This document shows, piece by piece, positions 32,042 through 40,041 of a stretch of DNA of 64,000 bases (the stretch's first letter is position 1; every line of letters begins with the position of its first letter). Under the pieces are notes generated by a model. It ran no database searches. It saw only the letters and a program-made list of their open reading frames with translations, and had not been told where the DNA came from. Location: assembly GCF_014648295.1 (NCBI RefSeq), contig NZ_BMQV01000001.1:248001-312000 (forward strand), written 5' to 3'. The DNA comes from Shewanella saliphila (GTDB lineage Bacteria; Pseudomonadota; Gammaproteobacteria; Enterobacterales; Shewanellaceae). The translations under genes and the position numbers were made by a program.

Positions 32042-32397
32042 AACTATTAGAACTGCTGGGCTACTTCAATTATTGGGTATTCGCTATCATTTTAACGGTG
32101 GGACTGTATACCGTGATTAGCAAAACAAATTTGATAAAAAAACTCATTGGATTATCTATATTTCAATCTGCTGTATTTCTTATGTATATCACTATGGACA
32201 AGGTAGAAGGTGGGACAGCCCCCATCATACAAAGCGGTGTAGAAGATCAAATATTTTCAAACCCAGTACCACAGGTACTGATACTAACAGCTATCGTTGT
32301 TGGAGTATCAACCCTCGCATTGGGACTGGCCATGGTTGTGCGTATCAAGGAATGTTATGGCACGATTGAAGAAACCGAAATTTTGGATGCCGACTGA
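32038..32397 (+). CDS. mrpC: Mrp-type antiporter subunit C (NuoK-like)
   Basis: A 119-residue, three-helix NuoK/MnhC homologue. The pattern LYTVISKTNLIKKLIGLSIFQSAVFLMYI is followed by DQIFSNPVPQVLILTAIVVGVSTLALGLAMVVRI, the hallmark PQALxLTAIVI region of the family. Start at ATG 32038, overlapping the stop of the preceding gene; the open frame extends upstream inside that gene but is not translated from there in this reading. Ends five bases before the first antiporter-like subunit. Confidence 0.93.
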   Translation: MKLLELLGYFNYWVFAIILTVGLYTVISKTNLIKKLIGLSIFQSAVFLMYITMDKVEGGTAPIIQSGVEDQIFSNPVPQVLILTAIVVGVSTLALGLAMVVRIKECYGTIEETEILDAD

Positions 32398-32402
32398 CTA
32401 CT

Positions 32403-33893
32403 ATGGATTTATTAACACACCTTCCAGCTTTGCAAGTTGTAATACCGATGTTGTCGGCACCGCTTATCGTTCTGTTACAACCGCGAGGTTTGGCTTGGGC
32501 CGGAGCAACTGCTGTTGCACTCGTGAGTTTTTCCATCGCCGTTGCGCTCACGTTGGCCGTTTTAGACGGACAAGCTCTCCAATACGCTATGGGCGGCTGG
32601 ACCGCACCTTACGGCATAGCTCTGTCGGTTGATACGTTTAGTGCCATTGTTTTGTTGGTGATTACGGGAGCCAGCACAGCTGCCTTACTCGCTGCCAAAC
32701 CAAGCATTGATCAGCAAATTGAATCAGAACGTCAACCACTTTTCTATGCGGCCTGGCTTTTGGTTTTATCTGGACTGGTGGGTATTGTCGTATCAGCAGA
32801 TGCCTTCAATATTTTTGTTTTCATGGAAATTTCATCTCTGGCCAGCTACATATTAATTGCTGGAGGTCCAGACCGCCGGGCTCTTCCAGCCGTGTTCAAA
32901 TATCTAATGATGGGTACTATTGGCGCAACCTTTTATCTAATTGGTGTAGGTCTAATCTACATGATGACCGGCACGCTTAACTTAGCCGATATTCAAGATC
33001 GCCTCGGTGATGTGACGGATATAAATCCAGTGCTAGTTGCTGCTGGATTCATCACTATTGGGTTGGCTCTTAAAGCTGCTGTATTTCCTTTGCATGTATG
33101 GGTGCCAAACGCTTATACACATGCTCCGCACATGGTGACAGTGTTTCTCGCTGCTTGCGCGACCAAGGTTGCACTGTATGTACTTATCCGATTTGACTAT
33201 ATGATATTTCAAGCCACGCTTGAGGATCACCAAGTTCAGTTCGCATTGTTTGCCATGCCTTTGTCAATTCTCGGAATAATGATTGCTTCTGCAGTTGCGA
33301 TGTTCGAAGGACATCTTAAAAGGCGGCTTGCTTCATCATCTATAGCACAAATAGGCTATATTTTGCTTGGTGTTAGTTTTGTCAGCATGGCAGGGCTAAG
33401 CGCCAGCGCAATGCATATGTTCAACCATGCGCTAGCAAAAGGTGGCTTATTCTTGGCAGTTGCTTGTCTAGCATATCAGTATCGTGATTTGCGCTTAGAT
33501 CAACTCGGTGGTGCTGCTGCTCGTATGCCCTGGACTTGTGCTGCTTTTGTTGTGTGTGGTTTGAGCTTAATCGGCGTGCCTGGCACTGCAGGGTTTATTA
33601 GTAAATGGCTCCTTATCACTGCAGCTTTGGAAAGCGGTCCTTGGGGGGGCTGGCTAGTCGCAATTATTCTAGTCAGTTCCTTGATGGCGGTGGTTTATGT
33701 TTGGCGCATCGTTGAGGCGCTTTACTTCCAAGCTCCTGTCGAAGGAGAAGGTCCAACATCTGAAGCACCAATACAAATGTTATTAGTTACCGGTTTTATT
33801 GCACTACTCAATATATACTTCGGACTGTTTCCACAGGTTCCATTAGAACTCGCAAATAGTGCCGCAGCCCTTCTATTGGAGGGTTCAAATTGA
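32403..33893 (+). CDS. mrpD: Mrp antiporter-like subunit D1 (NuoN/M-like)
   Basis: A 496-residue proton-conducting membrane subunit with about 14 helices. Key charged residues of the NuoL/M/N family are present: Glu142 in FMEISSLASYI (TM5), Lys224 in LALKAAVFPLHVWVPNAYTHAP (TM7) and Lys255 in ATKVALYVL (TM8). SSIAQIGYILLGV and LIGVPGTAGFISKW are the standard later motifs. It is the first of three such subunits in the operon and is the best candidate for classical MrpD. Overlaps the next gene by four bases. Confidence 0.92.
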   Translation: MDLLTHLPALQVVIPMLSAPLIVLLQPRGLAWAGATAVALVSFSIAVALTLAVLDGQALQYAMGGWTAPYGIALSVDTFSAIVLLVITGASTAALLAAKPSIDQQIESERQPLFYAAWLLVLSGLVGIVVSADAFNIFVFMEISSLASYILIAGGPDRRALPAVFKYLMMGTIGATFYLIGVGLIYMMTGTLNLADIQDRLGDVTDINPVLVAAGFITIGLALKAAVFPLHVWVPNAYTHAPHMVTVFLAACATKVALYVLIRFDYMIFQATLEDHQVQFALFAMPLSILGIMIASAVAMFEGHLKRRLASSSIAQIGYILLGVSFVSMAGLSASAMHMFNHALAKGGLFLAVACLAYQYRDLRLDQLGGAAARMPWTCAAFVVCGLSLIGVPGTAGFISKWLLITAALESGPWGGWLVAIILVSSLMAVVYVWRIVEALYFQAPVEGEGPTSEAPIQMLLVTGFIALLNIYFGLFPQVPLELANSAAALLLEGSN

Positions 33894-35356
33894 CACCTGA
33901 AACTACCATTCTAGTCGCTATTGGTCTTCCTCTTGTAGGCGCTCTCGCTATCTCCCTTGCCGGGCGTATAGGCCCTAATATTCGCGAAGCTGCAACCGCT
34001 ATTACGTCTGTTTCATTAATCTGGGTTGTTTGGGGACTCATCTCTACTCTTATGGAAGGCAAAAGACCCTCAATAGAAGTAAGCGAGGTGATGCCTGGGC
34101 TAAGTATTGCATTTACTGTTGAACCTCTGGGCATGCTATTTGCTGCATTGGCATCTGGGCTTTGGCTTATCAACTCGATATATTCCGTTGGCTACATGCG
34201 CGGTAATAAAGAGAAAAACCAAACTCGATTTTTTGTATGCTTCGCGTTAGCTCTTTCAGCCACTGTTGGTGTTGCTTTCGCTGGCAATCTATTCACTCTA
34301 TTTTTATGCTATGAATTATTAACACTCTCAACATACCCCTTAGTCGCACATAAAGGCGATGCAGCTACGATACGTTCGGCAAGGATTTATCTGGGTGTTT
34401 TACTGAGTACATCTATTGGTTTGTTCCTTCCAGCTATCATCTGGACTTATACCGTGGCAGGTACAGGAGATTTTACTGCAGGCGGGATCCTCGCGGGTAA
34501 GTTGAATGACCCAGAAATAGGGTTGCTTCTGGCACTATTTGTATTTGGTATCGGTAAAGCGGCTGTCATGCCGATGCATAAATGGTTACCCGCCGCGATG
34601 GTAGCCCCCACCCCAGTGAGTGCCTTACTCCATGCCGTTGCGGTAGTTAAATCAGGTGTTTTTGCTATCACTAAGATAATCATTTATATATTTGGTATTG
34701 AATATCTATTTGAATCAACGAGCTCAGAATGGCTTTTATATGTTGCAGCATTTACCATCATTGTTGCGAGTCTTGTTGCATTGCGCCAAACCAACATCAA
34801 ACGTCTGCTAGCCTACTCCACTATTGCCCAGTTATCTTATGTTGTCATGGCCACAGCTATTCTTAAGCCGCACGCTGAAGTTGGTGCCGCCTTGCATATG
34901 GTCGCTCATGCTTTTGGTAAAATCACATTGTTTTTTGCTGCTGGCGCAATATATGTTGCCTCTAAAAAGACCGAAATCCATCAATTACGTGGTATTGGTA
35001 GACGTATGCCATGGACAATGGCAGCGTTTACAATTGGTGCATTAAGTATGATTGGTGTCCCTCCCACTGCGGGGTTCGTCTCCAAATGGTACATTTTGGC
35101 CGGCGCTTTCGAAGCTAACAATCTCGTGGCAGTATTTACCATCATTGCCAGTACCCTTCTTAATGCCGCTTACTTTTTGCCAATTTTATACTTAGTTTGG
35201 TTTGAACACGAAAAAGAAGGTGGTAAGGAACACGGCGAAGCACCGTTTTTAACTGTGTTTGCATTGACCTTGACTGCCATACTGACACTCGCTTTCTTTT
35301 TATTTAACGGTCCGGTCATTGAATTGGCAAGCCAAGTTGTTAAGGGGCTCAGTTAA
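33890..35356 (+). CDS. Mrp antiporter-like subunit D2 (NuoM/L-like)
   Basis: A 488-residue second proton-conducting subunit. Glu142 in LCYELLTLSTYP, Lys223 in IGKAAVMPMHKWLPAAMVAPTPVSALLH and Lys254 in AVVKSGVFAITKI are intact. The loop and helix STIAQLSYVVMA and SMIGVPPTAGFVSKWYILAGA follow. It resembles the antiporter half of MrpA/NuoL in motif but lacks the long C-terminal MbhD/E extension. TTG start: the ribosome-binding region GGAGGG lies just upstream inside D1 (33879-33884). One base separates its stop from the next small gene. Confidence 0.88.
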   Translation: MTPETTILVAIGLPLVGALAISLAGRIGPNIREAATAITSVSLIWVVWGLISTLMEGKRPSIEVSEVMPGLSIAFTVEPLGMLFAALASGLWLINSIYSVGYMRGNKEKNQTRFFVCFALALSATVGVAFAGNLFTLFLCYELLTLSTYPLVAHKGDAATIRSARIYLGVLLSTSIGLFLPAIIWTYTVAGTGDFTAGGILAGKLNDPEIGLLLALFVFGIGKAAVMPMHKWLPAAMVAPTPVSALLHAVAVVKSGVFAITKIIIYIFGIEYLFESTSSEWLLYVAAFTIIVASLVALRQTNIKRLLAYSTIAQLSYVVMATAILKPHAEVGAALHMVAHAFGKITLFFAAGAIYVASKKTEIHQLRGIGRRMPWTMAAFTIGALSMIGVPPTAGFVSKWYILAGAFEANNLVAVFTIIASTLLNAAYFLPILYLVWFEHEKEGGKEHGEAPFLTVFALTLTAILTLAFFLFNGPVIELASQVVKGLS

Positions 35357-35357
35357 A

Positions 35358-35672
35358 ATGAATGACGAAAAACAATTACACTGGTTAGTACGGCCAACAA
35401 CCATTCGTAAGCTCTGGATTGGTTTCAGTGTTGTACTCACCTTGGTAGTTCTTGCGCAGACAGTAATATACGTTAAAGGTTATTTCGGCTTTGATGGCTG
35501 GTTTGGGTTTGGTGCGGTTTATGGATTTGTCAGTTGCCTGGTGATGGTATTAATAGCGAAATTATTAGGGCTATTTCTGAAACGTCCTCAGGACTATTAT
35601 GATGAACCAGAACAAATTAACACCTCAGCACCCAGTCATTACAAGGTAAAGGAGAATCGCAATGGGGTTTGA
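35358..35672 (+). CDS. Small two-TM protein inside the Mrp operon
   Basis: A 104-residue protein with two hydrophobic helices (about residues 18-39 and 50-74) joined by an aromatic, Gly-rich turn (GYFGFDGWFGFG), and a polar C-terminal tail of 30 residues. I do not recognise a named family. It begins one base after the D2 stop and overlaps D3 by 11 bases, so it is very likely an accessory subunit of the antiporter complex. Start ATG at 35358 rather than 13 codons upstream within D2. Confidence 0.75.
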   Translation: MNDEKQLHWLVRPTTIRKLWIGFSVVLTLVVLAQTVIYVKGYFGFDGWFGFGAVYGFVSCLVMVLIAKLLGLFLKRPQDYYDEPEQINTSAPSHYKVKENRNGV

Positions 35673-37371
35673 ATTTTTCTCTCCAGCATTTATCCTGCTA
35701 ATTGCTGCTGTGCTGATATGTTTGGTTAAAGGGCACGCAAGAACAACTATCATCTTAATCGCCCCAATGATTACCCTGTTGGCCATATGGCAGATCCCTG
35801 ACGGAGTCCAGAGCACGGTAAACTTTCTTTCTTACAACATTGAACCTGTCGAAGGTAGCCCGCTAAGGCGATTGTTTGCGACTATTTTTACCATAATGGT
35901 CTTTGTTGGAGGTCTGTTTTCTTTTCGTATAGCCCGTTGGTATGAACTTGCCGCAGCCTTTACATACGCTGCAGGCGCTATAGGAGTCTGTTTTGCCGGC
36001 GATCTTATTACCATGTTCGTTTACTGGGAACTCATGGCAATATTCTCAACTATTGTTGTGTGGTGTGGTGGTACGCCCGGTTCACGCGCAGCTGGAATGC
36101 GTTATGCCATCATGCATTTTCTCGGTGGCGTAATACTTAAAGTTGGAATAGTAGGTGTCGTTCTTGGGACTGGTTCTATCCAAATCCAACCTATGCTAGC
36201 AACAGATTTCAGTACATGGATGATACTTATTGGCATATTAATAAACGCAGCTGCACCACCAGTGTCAGCTTGGTTAGCCGATGCATATCCAGAAGCCACG
36301 CCCACTGGTTCAGTATTTTTGTCGGCATTTACAACTAAAACAGCTGTATTGGCACTGATATTATTATTCCCAGGCGAATCTGTGCTGATTGGCATTGGTC
36401 TATTTATGGTTATGTACGGTATTATTTTCGCATTATTGGAAAATGATGTACGTCGTATCCTTTCCTATTCTGTAGTTAACCAAGTCGGATTTATGGTTGT
36501 TGCCGTAGGTATTGGCACTGAAATGGCACTTAATGGGGCTGCGGCTCATGCTTTTGCACATATTATATATAAAGCACTACTGTTTATGAGTGCTGGTGTT
36601 GTTATATACCGCACTGGGAAAAATAAATGTATAGAGTTGGGTGGTCTATTTCGCACCATGCCACTTACCTGCGTTTGCGGTATTATTGGCGCGCTAGCGA
36701 TTTCAAGTTTTCCACTGACTTCAGGCTTTACAACAAAAAGCATGATCTCCCAGGCAGCTGTCGATGGAAATTTAGTGTGGGTTTACATGGCATTAACCGC
36801 CGCGTCGGCCGGTGTATTTCTTCATGCTGGCATCAAATTCCCATGGTTTGTGTTTTTCCAAAAAGACTCAGGTTTAAGGCCAAAAGATGCACCATGGAAT
36901 ATGGGGCTGGCGATGATCATTTTTGCTAGTATGTGCATTTTACTGGGTGTATTCCCAGAAATACTCTATGCCCTATTACCTTACCCTGTTGACTACCAAC
37001 CTTACTCTATTGGTAAAGTGCTGTTTTACCTTCAATTACTGCTATTTTCAGGATTAGCTTTCTTTGTATTATTACCACTAATGAAGCGAACCATGACGAT
37101 TAGTCTCGATACAGATTGGCTTTGGCGACGTGCGGGCTTTTCATTGGTTAAGTTGATCGAACAAGCACTTAGCTCACTAGGTGAAGTTATTTCGCAACAA
37201 CGAAACAGCTTGCAGAAACTTTTACAACGTATGACAGTGCGTTATCTAGGCCAACCGCATACAGCAGATAGCCAAGAGCGCAGCGTGTTCGCGCGATCTT
37301 GGCGTGTGGGCACGACTGTACTATGGATCGCTGGATTGCTATCGGCCTACGTATTGTTGTATTACTTTTAG
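35662..37371 (+). CDS. Mrp antiporter-like subunit D3 (Na+/H+ antiporter subunit D family)
   Basis: A 569-residue third proton-conducting subunit, longer than D1 and D2 by about 75 residues, with a charged region near residues 480-545 and a final membrane helix. Glu123 in YWELMAIFSTIVVW and Lys226 in AFTTKTAVLAL are present. The TM7 lysine position is Asn195 (ILINAAAPPVSAWLADAYPEAT), so the usual Lys of NuoL/M/N is missing. From memory, close relatives of this subunit also have Asn there. Ribosome-binding site AAAGGAG. Last gene of the operon. Confidence 0.88.
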   Translation: MGFEFFSPAFILLIAAVLICLVKGHARTTIILIAPMITLLAIWQIPDGVQSTVNFLSYNIEPVEGSPLRRLFATIFTIMVFVGGLFSFRIARWYELAAAFTYAAGAIGVCFAGDLITMFVYWELMAIFSTIVVWCGGTPGSRAAGMRYAIMHFLGGVILKVGIVGVVLGTGSIQIQPMLATDFSTWMILIGILINAAAPPVSAWLADAYPEATPTGSVFLSAFTTKTAVLALILLFPGESVLIGIGLFMVMYGIIFALLENDVRRILSYSVVNQVGFMVVAVGIGTEMALNGAAAHAFAHIIYKALLFMSAGVVIYRTGKNKCIELGGLFRTMPLTCVCGIIGALAISSFPLTSGFTTKSMISQAAVDGNLVWVYMALTAASAGVFLHAGIKFPWFVFFQKDSGLRPKDAPWNMGLAMIIFASMCILLGVFPEILYALLPYPVDYQPYSIGKVLFYLQLLLFSGLAFFVLLPLMKRTMTISLDTDWLWRRAGFSLVKLIEQALSSLGEVISQQRNSLQKLLQRMTVRYLGQPHTADSQERSVFARSWRVGTTVLWIAGLLSAYVLLYYF

Positions 37372-37642
37372 CTTCAATGGGAAAAATTTTTCAGATCCGA
37401 GAGTGACTTTTACACGCGTTGAAAATGGGTATTGGGCAGGCTGGAGGCTAGGGTTAAATATGCCATAATTAACATTTCTGTGTTTTCATAACGACAAACT
37501 CAGGCGGAGTTTTAGCAAAAATTAATATAGCAGTACAAATAAACATAACACTCTATGGCAAGGTTTATTTGTACTGCAACATAGAAAAAGAGCCCACTAA
37601 CTCAAAATGAACTAGCCACTTATATCCGCTTTACCTTTGGTA
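37372..37642. other. Spacer after the Mrp operon
   Basis: About 270 bases with no coding frame recognised. It contains the perfect inverted repeat at 37530-37577, and then leads into an IS66 transposase remnant. The region looks like the boundary of the Mrp block. Confidence 0.5.
37530..37577. repeat. Perfect 15-base inverted repeat
   Basis: GCAGTACAAATAAAC and its exact complement GTTTATTTGTACTGC, separated by 18 bases. It can fold into a stable hairpin after the Mrp operon, but no T-run follows, so a standard terminator is doubtful. It could be a transposon-end pair or a MITE-like remnant beside the IS66 fragment. Confidence 0.7.
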
Positions 37643-37751
37643 CTAACGTAAGCGTTTGGGCAACCACACCTCTCGCTTAAAATTCCAGGGTAATAGATTG
37701 TCGATATCTGGCTCTGGTTTGCACTGCTCATCAAGGCAATCTATGAGCTAA
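37643..37751 (-). pseudogene. IS66-family transposase C-terminal remnant
   Basis: The minus strand encodes about 35 residues ending at a natural stop: ...EQCKPEPDIDNLLPWNFK followed by REVWLPKRLR. The LLPWN motif near the end is the signature of the IS66 TnpC C-terminal domain. A stop codon (TAG) lies directly upstream in frame, and no further transposase sequence is visible, so this is a decayed end fragment. It marks a past insertion at the edge of the Mrp block. Confidence 0.75.
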
Positions 37752-37802
37752 TCAAATGGGATTAGCTTCATTTGAACGCTGATAAGAATCGTTCTTTGAA
37801 GA

Positions 37803-38459
37803 CTATTTTCGCCCTAGAATTCTGAGTATTCGTAAAAACAAATTGATGATGTCCATATACAAGGCTGCAGCGCTATCGACGGCGTTATCAACTGTTTTCG
37901 GGATAGCATTAGCTCGAGCCCAATCATAGCCAATATAACCACAAAAAATCAGCGCGACAATCCAGTCTAAAATGCCATGATGGGTATTAAAAATAAATAT
38001 TTCAATGAGCTCCACGACAATCACACAAATCAACGCAATGGTTAATCCACCCGCTATTTTTTTAAAAAATGCTGGATACATTGAGCCTAACAGCATCATC
38101 ACAAACGTTACCATGCCGGTAACCCTAATGGCCTCTTGCACAATATCGGGATTATATTGGCTCACCACAAGGTTAATAATCAGCCCAAACGGTACCACCA
38201 CAAAGTTATAGCCAATAAAGCTCACAATAGGCTTATCTGATTTGCTAAAAAGGTAAATGCCAAAGAAACACGAAGCAAAATAACCAATAAAGAAAATAAT
38301 AGGATTAATGCTGCTGATTGATTCAACCGAAATGTTCAGCACCATAAGCCAATTGATGGCAAAACCCCATAACAGCGTTAAGCCAATGATAAAATTGTAA
38401 GTAGACCCACTGATAATTTTGTCATTAGTGTGGGTTCTGTTAAATACATCGACTTCCAT
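37803..38459 (-). CDS. Bax inhibitor-1 (BI-1)/YccA-like family membrane protein
   Basis: A 218-residue protein with about seven membrane helices. The C-terminal region YIGYDWARANAIPKTVDNAVDSAAALYMDIINLFLRILRILGRK has the family's Asp-containing helix (DSAAALYxDxxNLFxxLLxxxG). Bacterial BI-1 proteins such as YetJ are pH-sensitive calcium leak channels, and YccA inhibits FtsH; which role applies here is unknown. AAGGATG ribosome-binding site. It directly follows the IS66 remnant, in the accessory stretch. Confidence 0.85.
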   Translation of the reverse strand: MEVDVFNRTHTNDKIISGSTYNFIIGLTLLWGFAINWLMVLNISVESISSINPIIFFIGYFASCFFGIYLFSKSDKPIVSFIGYNFVVVPFGLIINLVVSQYNPDIVQEAIRVTGMVTFVMMLLGSMYPAFFKKIAGGLTIALICVIVVELIEIFIFNTHHGILDWIVALIFCGYIGYDWARANAIPKTVDNAVDSAAALYMDIINLFLRILRILGRK

Positions 38460-38625
38460 TTTACATCCTTATAAATTGAGATTTTATGTTGATTTGAGCA
38501 TGTTCAATATCAAGAGCGATTGAGCTAGCCTTAAGATTGGCCATTATTACACAACACTTTGTAATAATAGCATTATTCATGAAATCCCCTTTTCTAATTT
38601 GAAAAAAGTATGGTTAATATCTGTC

Positions 38626-39207
38626 TCATTCATTCACTACACCATAAATAAGCTCTGCATCACTTACAAATCTCTCAATGATTGGAATGGCTTCATTCAT
38701 ATGAGAAAAGCGGTGAGTACCACCCTCAAAGCAATGAACCTTAAACAGGTCTTTTAATTGACTATTTGTAGCAACTGAATCTAACAACTCATCTGCCATA
38801 TCTAATAAAATCAAACCGCAACCTTGAGCAGAAAAATCAGTATACGCATCAACAGTTTTTGGTGTTAACTCATAATTTTCACCATAATAGGTTTGTCCAA
38901 ATCCAATATATTTTTGCAATGTAGCGTTAGGTGATATCGCTGGATTTATAGATACAAAAGGTACCCCAATTTGAGCTCCAATTCTATTTGCCCAATATCC
39001 ACCAAGGCTTGTACCGACGATAAGATCAACTTGAAAGTCCATACAGGCGTTCATCAACTGTTTTTCAATCCAACTTGGCATTGATGTGTAATCAACAGTA
39101 ATCCCTTTAACATCTCCTAGATAGCTTAATGCCTTAACTTTGTCAGATTGAGGATCAAATCGACTACCAAAACCGTGAATGTATAAAATTACTATTTTTG
39201 AGTACAT
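38626..39207 (-). CDS. YqiA/YcfP-type alpha/beta hydrolase
   Basis: A 193-residue small esterase-like protein. The N-terminal ILYIHGFGSRFDPQSDKVKAL and the nucleophile elbow VGTSLGGYWANRIG (about residues 62-75) match the YqiA/YcfP (UPF0227) family. The catalytic His is likely in GGTHRFSHMNEA, an Asp in LLDMADELLD. Ribosome-binding site AGAGGA. Substrates of this family are not well known. Lies alone between two unrelated genes. Confidence 0.85.
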   Translation of the reverse strand: MYSKIVILYIHGFGSRFDPQSDKVKALSYLGDVKGITVDYTSMPSWIEKQLMNACMDFQVDLIVGTSLGGYWANRIGAQIGVPFVSINPAISPNATLQKYIGFGQTYYGENYELTPKTVDAYTDFSAQGCGLILLDMADELLDSVATNSQLKDLFKVHCFEGGTHRFSHMNEAIPIIERFVSDAELIYGVVNE

Positions 39208-39383
39208 TTTATTCCTCTTAAAATTAACGCTAAATAACTTACATGTACTTCTTTATTCACAAGCACAAGTTAAAATCCAAAAGATATAATAAATCATAGG
39301 GTTTAGCAGGTAAGAGATCCTGCTCAAATTGCTCAGCCAAATTAGCTCATATCCAATATTGGTAAGAGGGAAACTGATATCAG

Positions 39384-39968
39384 CTAGAGTTTTGCTATTG
39401 TCATATTGCTATTCACAAACATCAATTGCTCTACCACTCTTAAAGCTGAAACCTCATAATTTACCGAAGATTCGAACTTTGAATGGATTACCTTAAAATC
39501 AAACTCTGCTGAAACTCGATCACATAAGTCCAAGTATTGCCAATACATGTCTACTTTTTCAATGAGGTATTTATGCGACTTACCAAGAAGAAAATAGCAC
39601 ACTCGACTATCCCAAATGGCGTATACCTTTGGATTGATAAAATGTAAGAGCTTTGATACACCCACAAGAGAATTGTTTATCAACGACTTAAGAATAAGAA
39701 TTTCATTACTTGAAATACGCTCTGGCAATCTCGCTTTATTGAGTATTTTCAACGACTCGTCAAAGTTATTTGACTTAAAATTCATTATCGTCGGCATCCA
39801 CCCGTATGTGAAATTGGCTCCTATAATCAAATCTTGCTCTGTTAACTCATTTTTATCACTGAAATAGTTAACAAAATGACGGTATGATCTGTGATAGGTA
39901 TGTTCTGGGTCTTCATATTGTAGAGAATCAGCATGTTGTAAAATGTCATTCACGTTTATGTTATTCAT
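39384..39968 (-). CDS. Unknown protein with a helix-hairpin-helix-like segment
   Basis: A 194-residue soluble, mainly helical protein. No family recognised. The segment at residues 99-124 (NSLVGVSKLLHFINPKVYAIWD) resembles the helix-hairpin-helix region in DNA-glycosylase-like proteins ('HFINP ... YxIWDSRV'), which would suggest DNA binding, but catalytic Lys/Asp assignment is not possible by eye. Codon use is AT-rich, and the ribosome-binding site is weak. It lies in the accessory stretch after the IS66 remnant, so it may have been acquired. Confidence 0.6.
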   Translation of the reverse strand: MNNINVNDILQHADSLQYEDPEHTYHRSYRHFVNYFSDKNELTEQDLIIGANFTYGWMPTIMNFKSNNFDESLKILNKARLPERISSNEILILKSLINNSLVGVSKLLHFINPKVYAIWDSRVCYFLLGKSHKYLIEKVDMYWQYLDLCDRVSAEFDFKVIHSKFESSVNYEVSALRVVEQLMFVNSNMTIAKL

Positions 39969-40041
39969 AGCGTCTCAAAAAGAATATTTACACCGATGTG
40001 TAGAGTGTTTAAAAATAACGTTAACTGAGCAGGTAGCAAAA

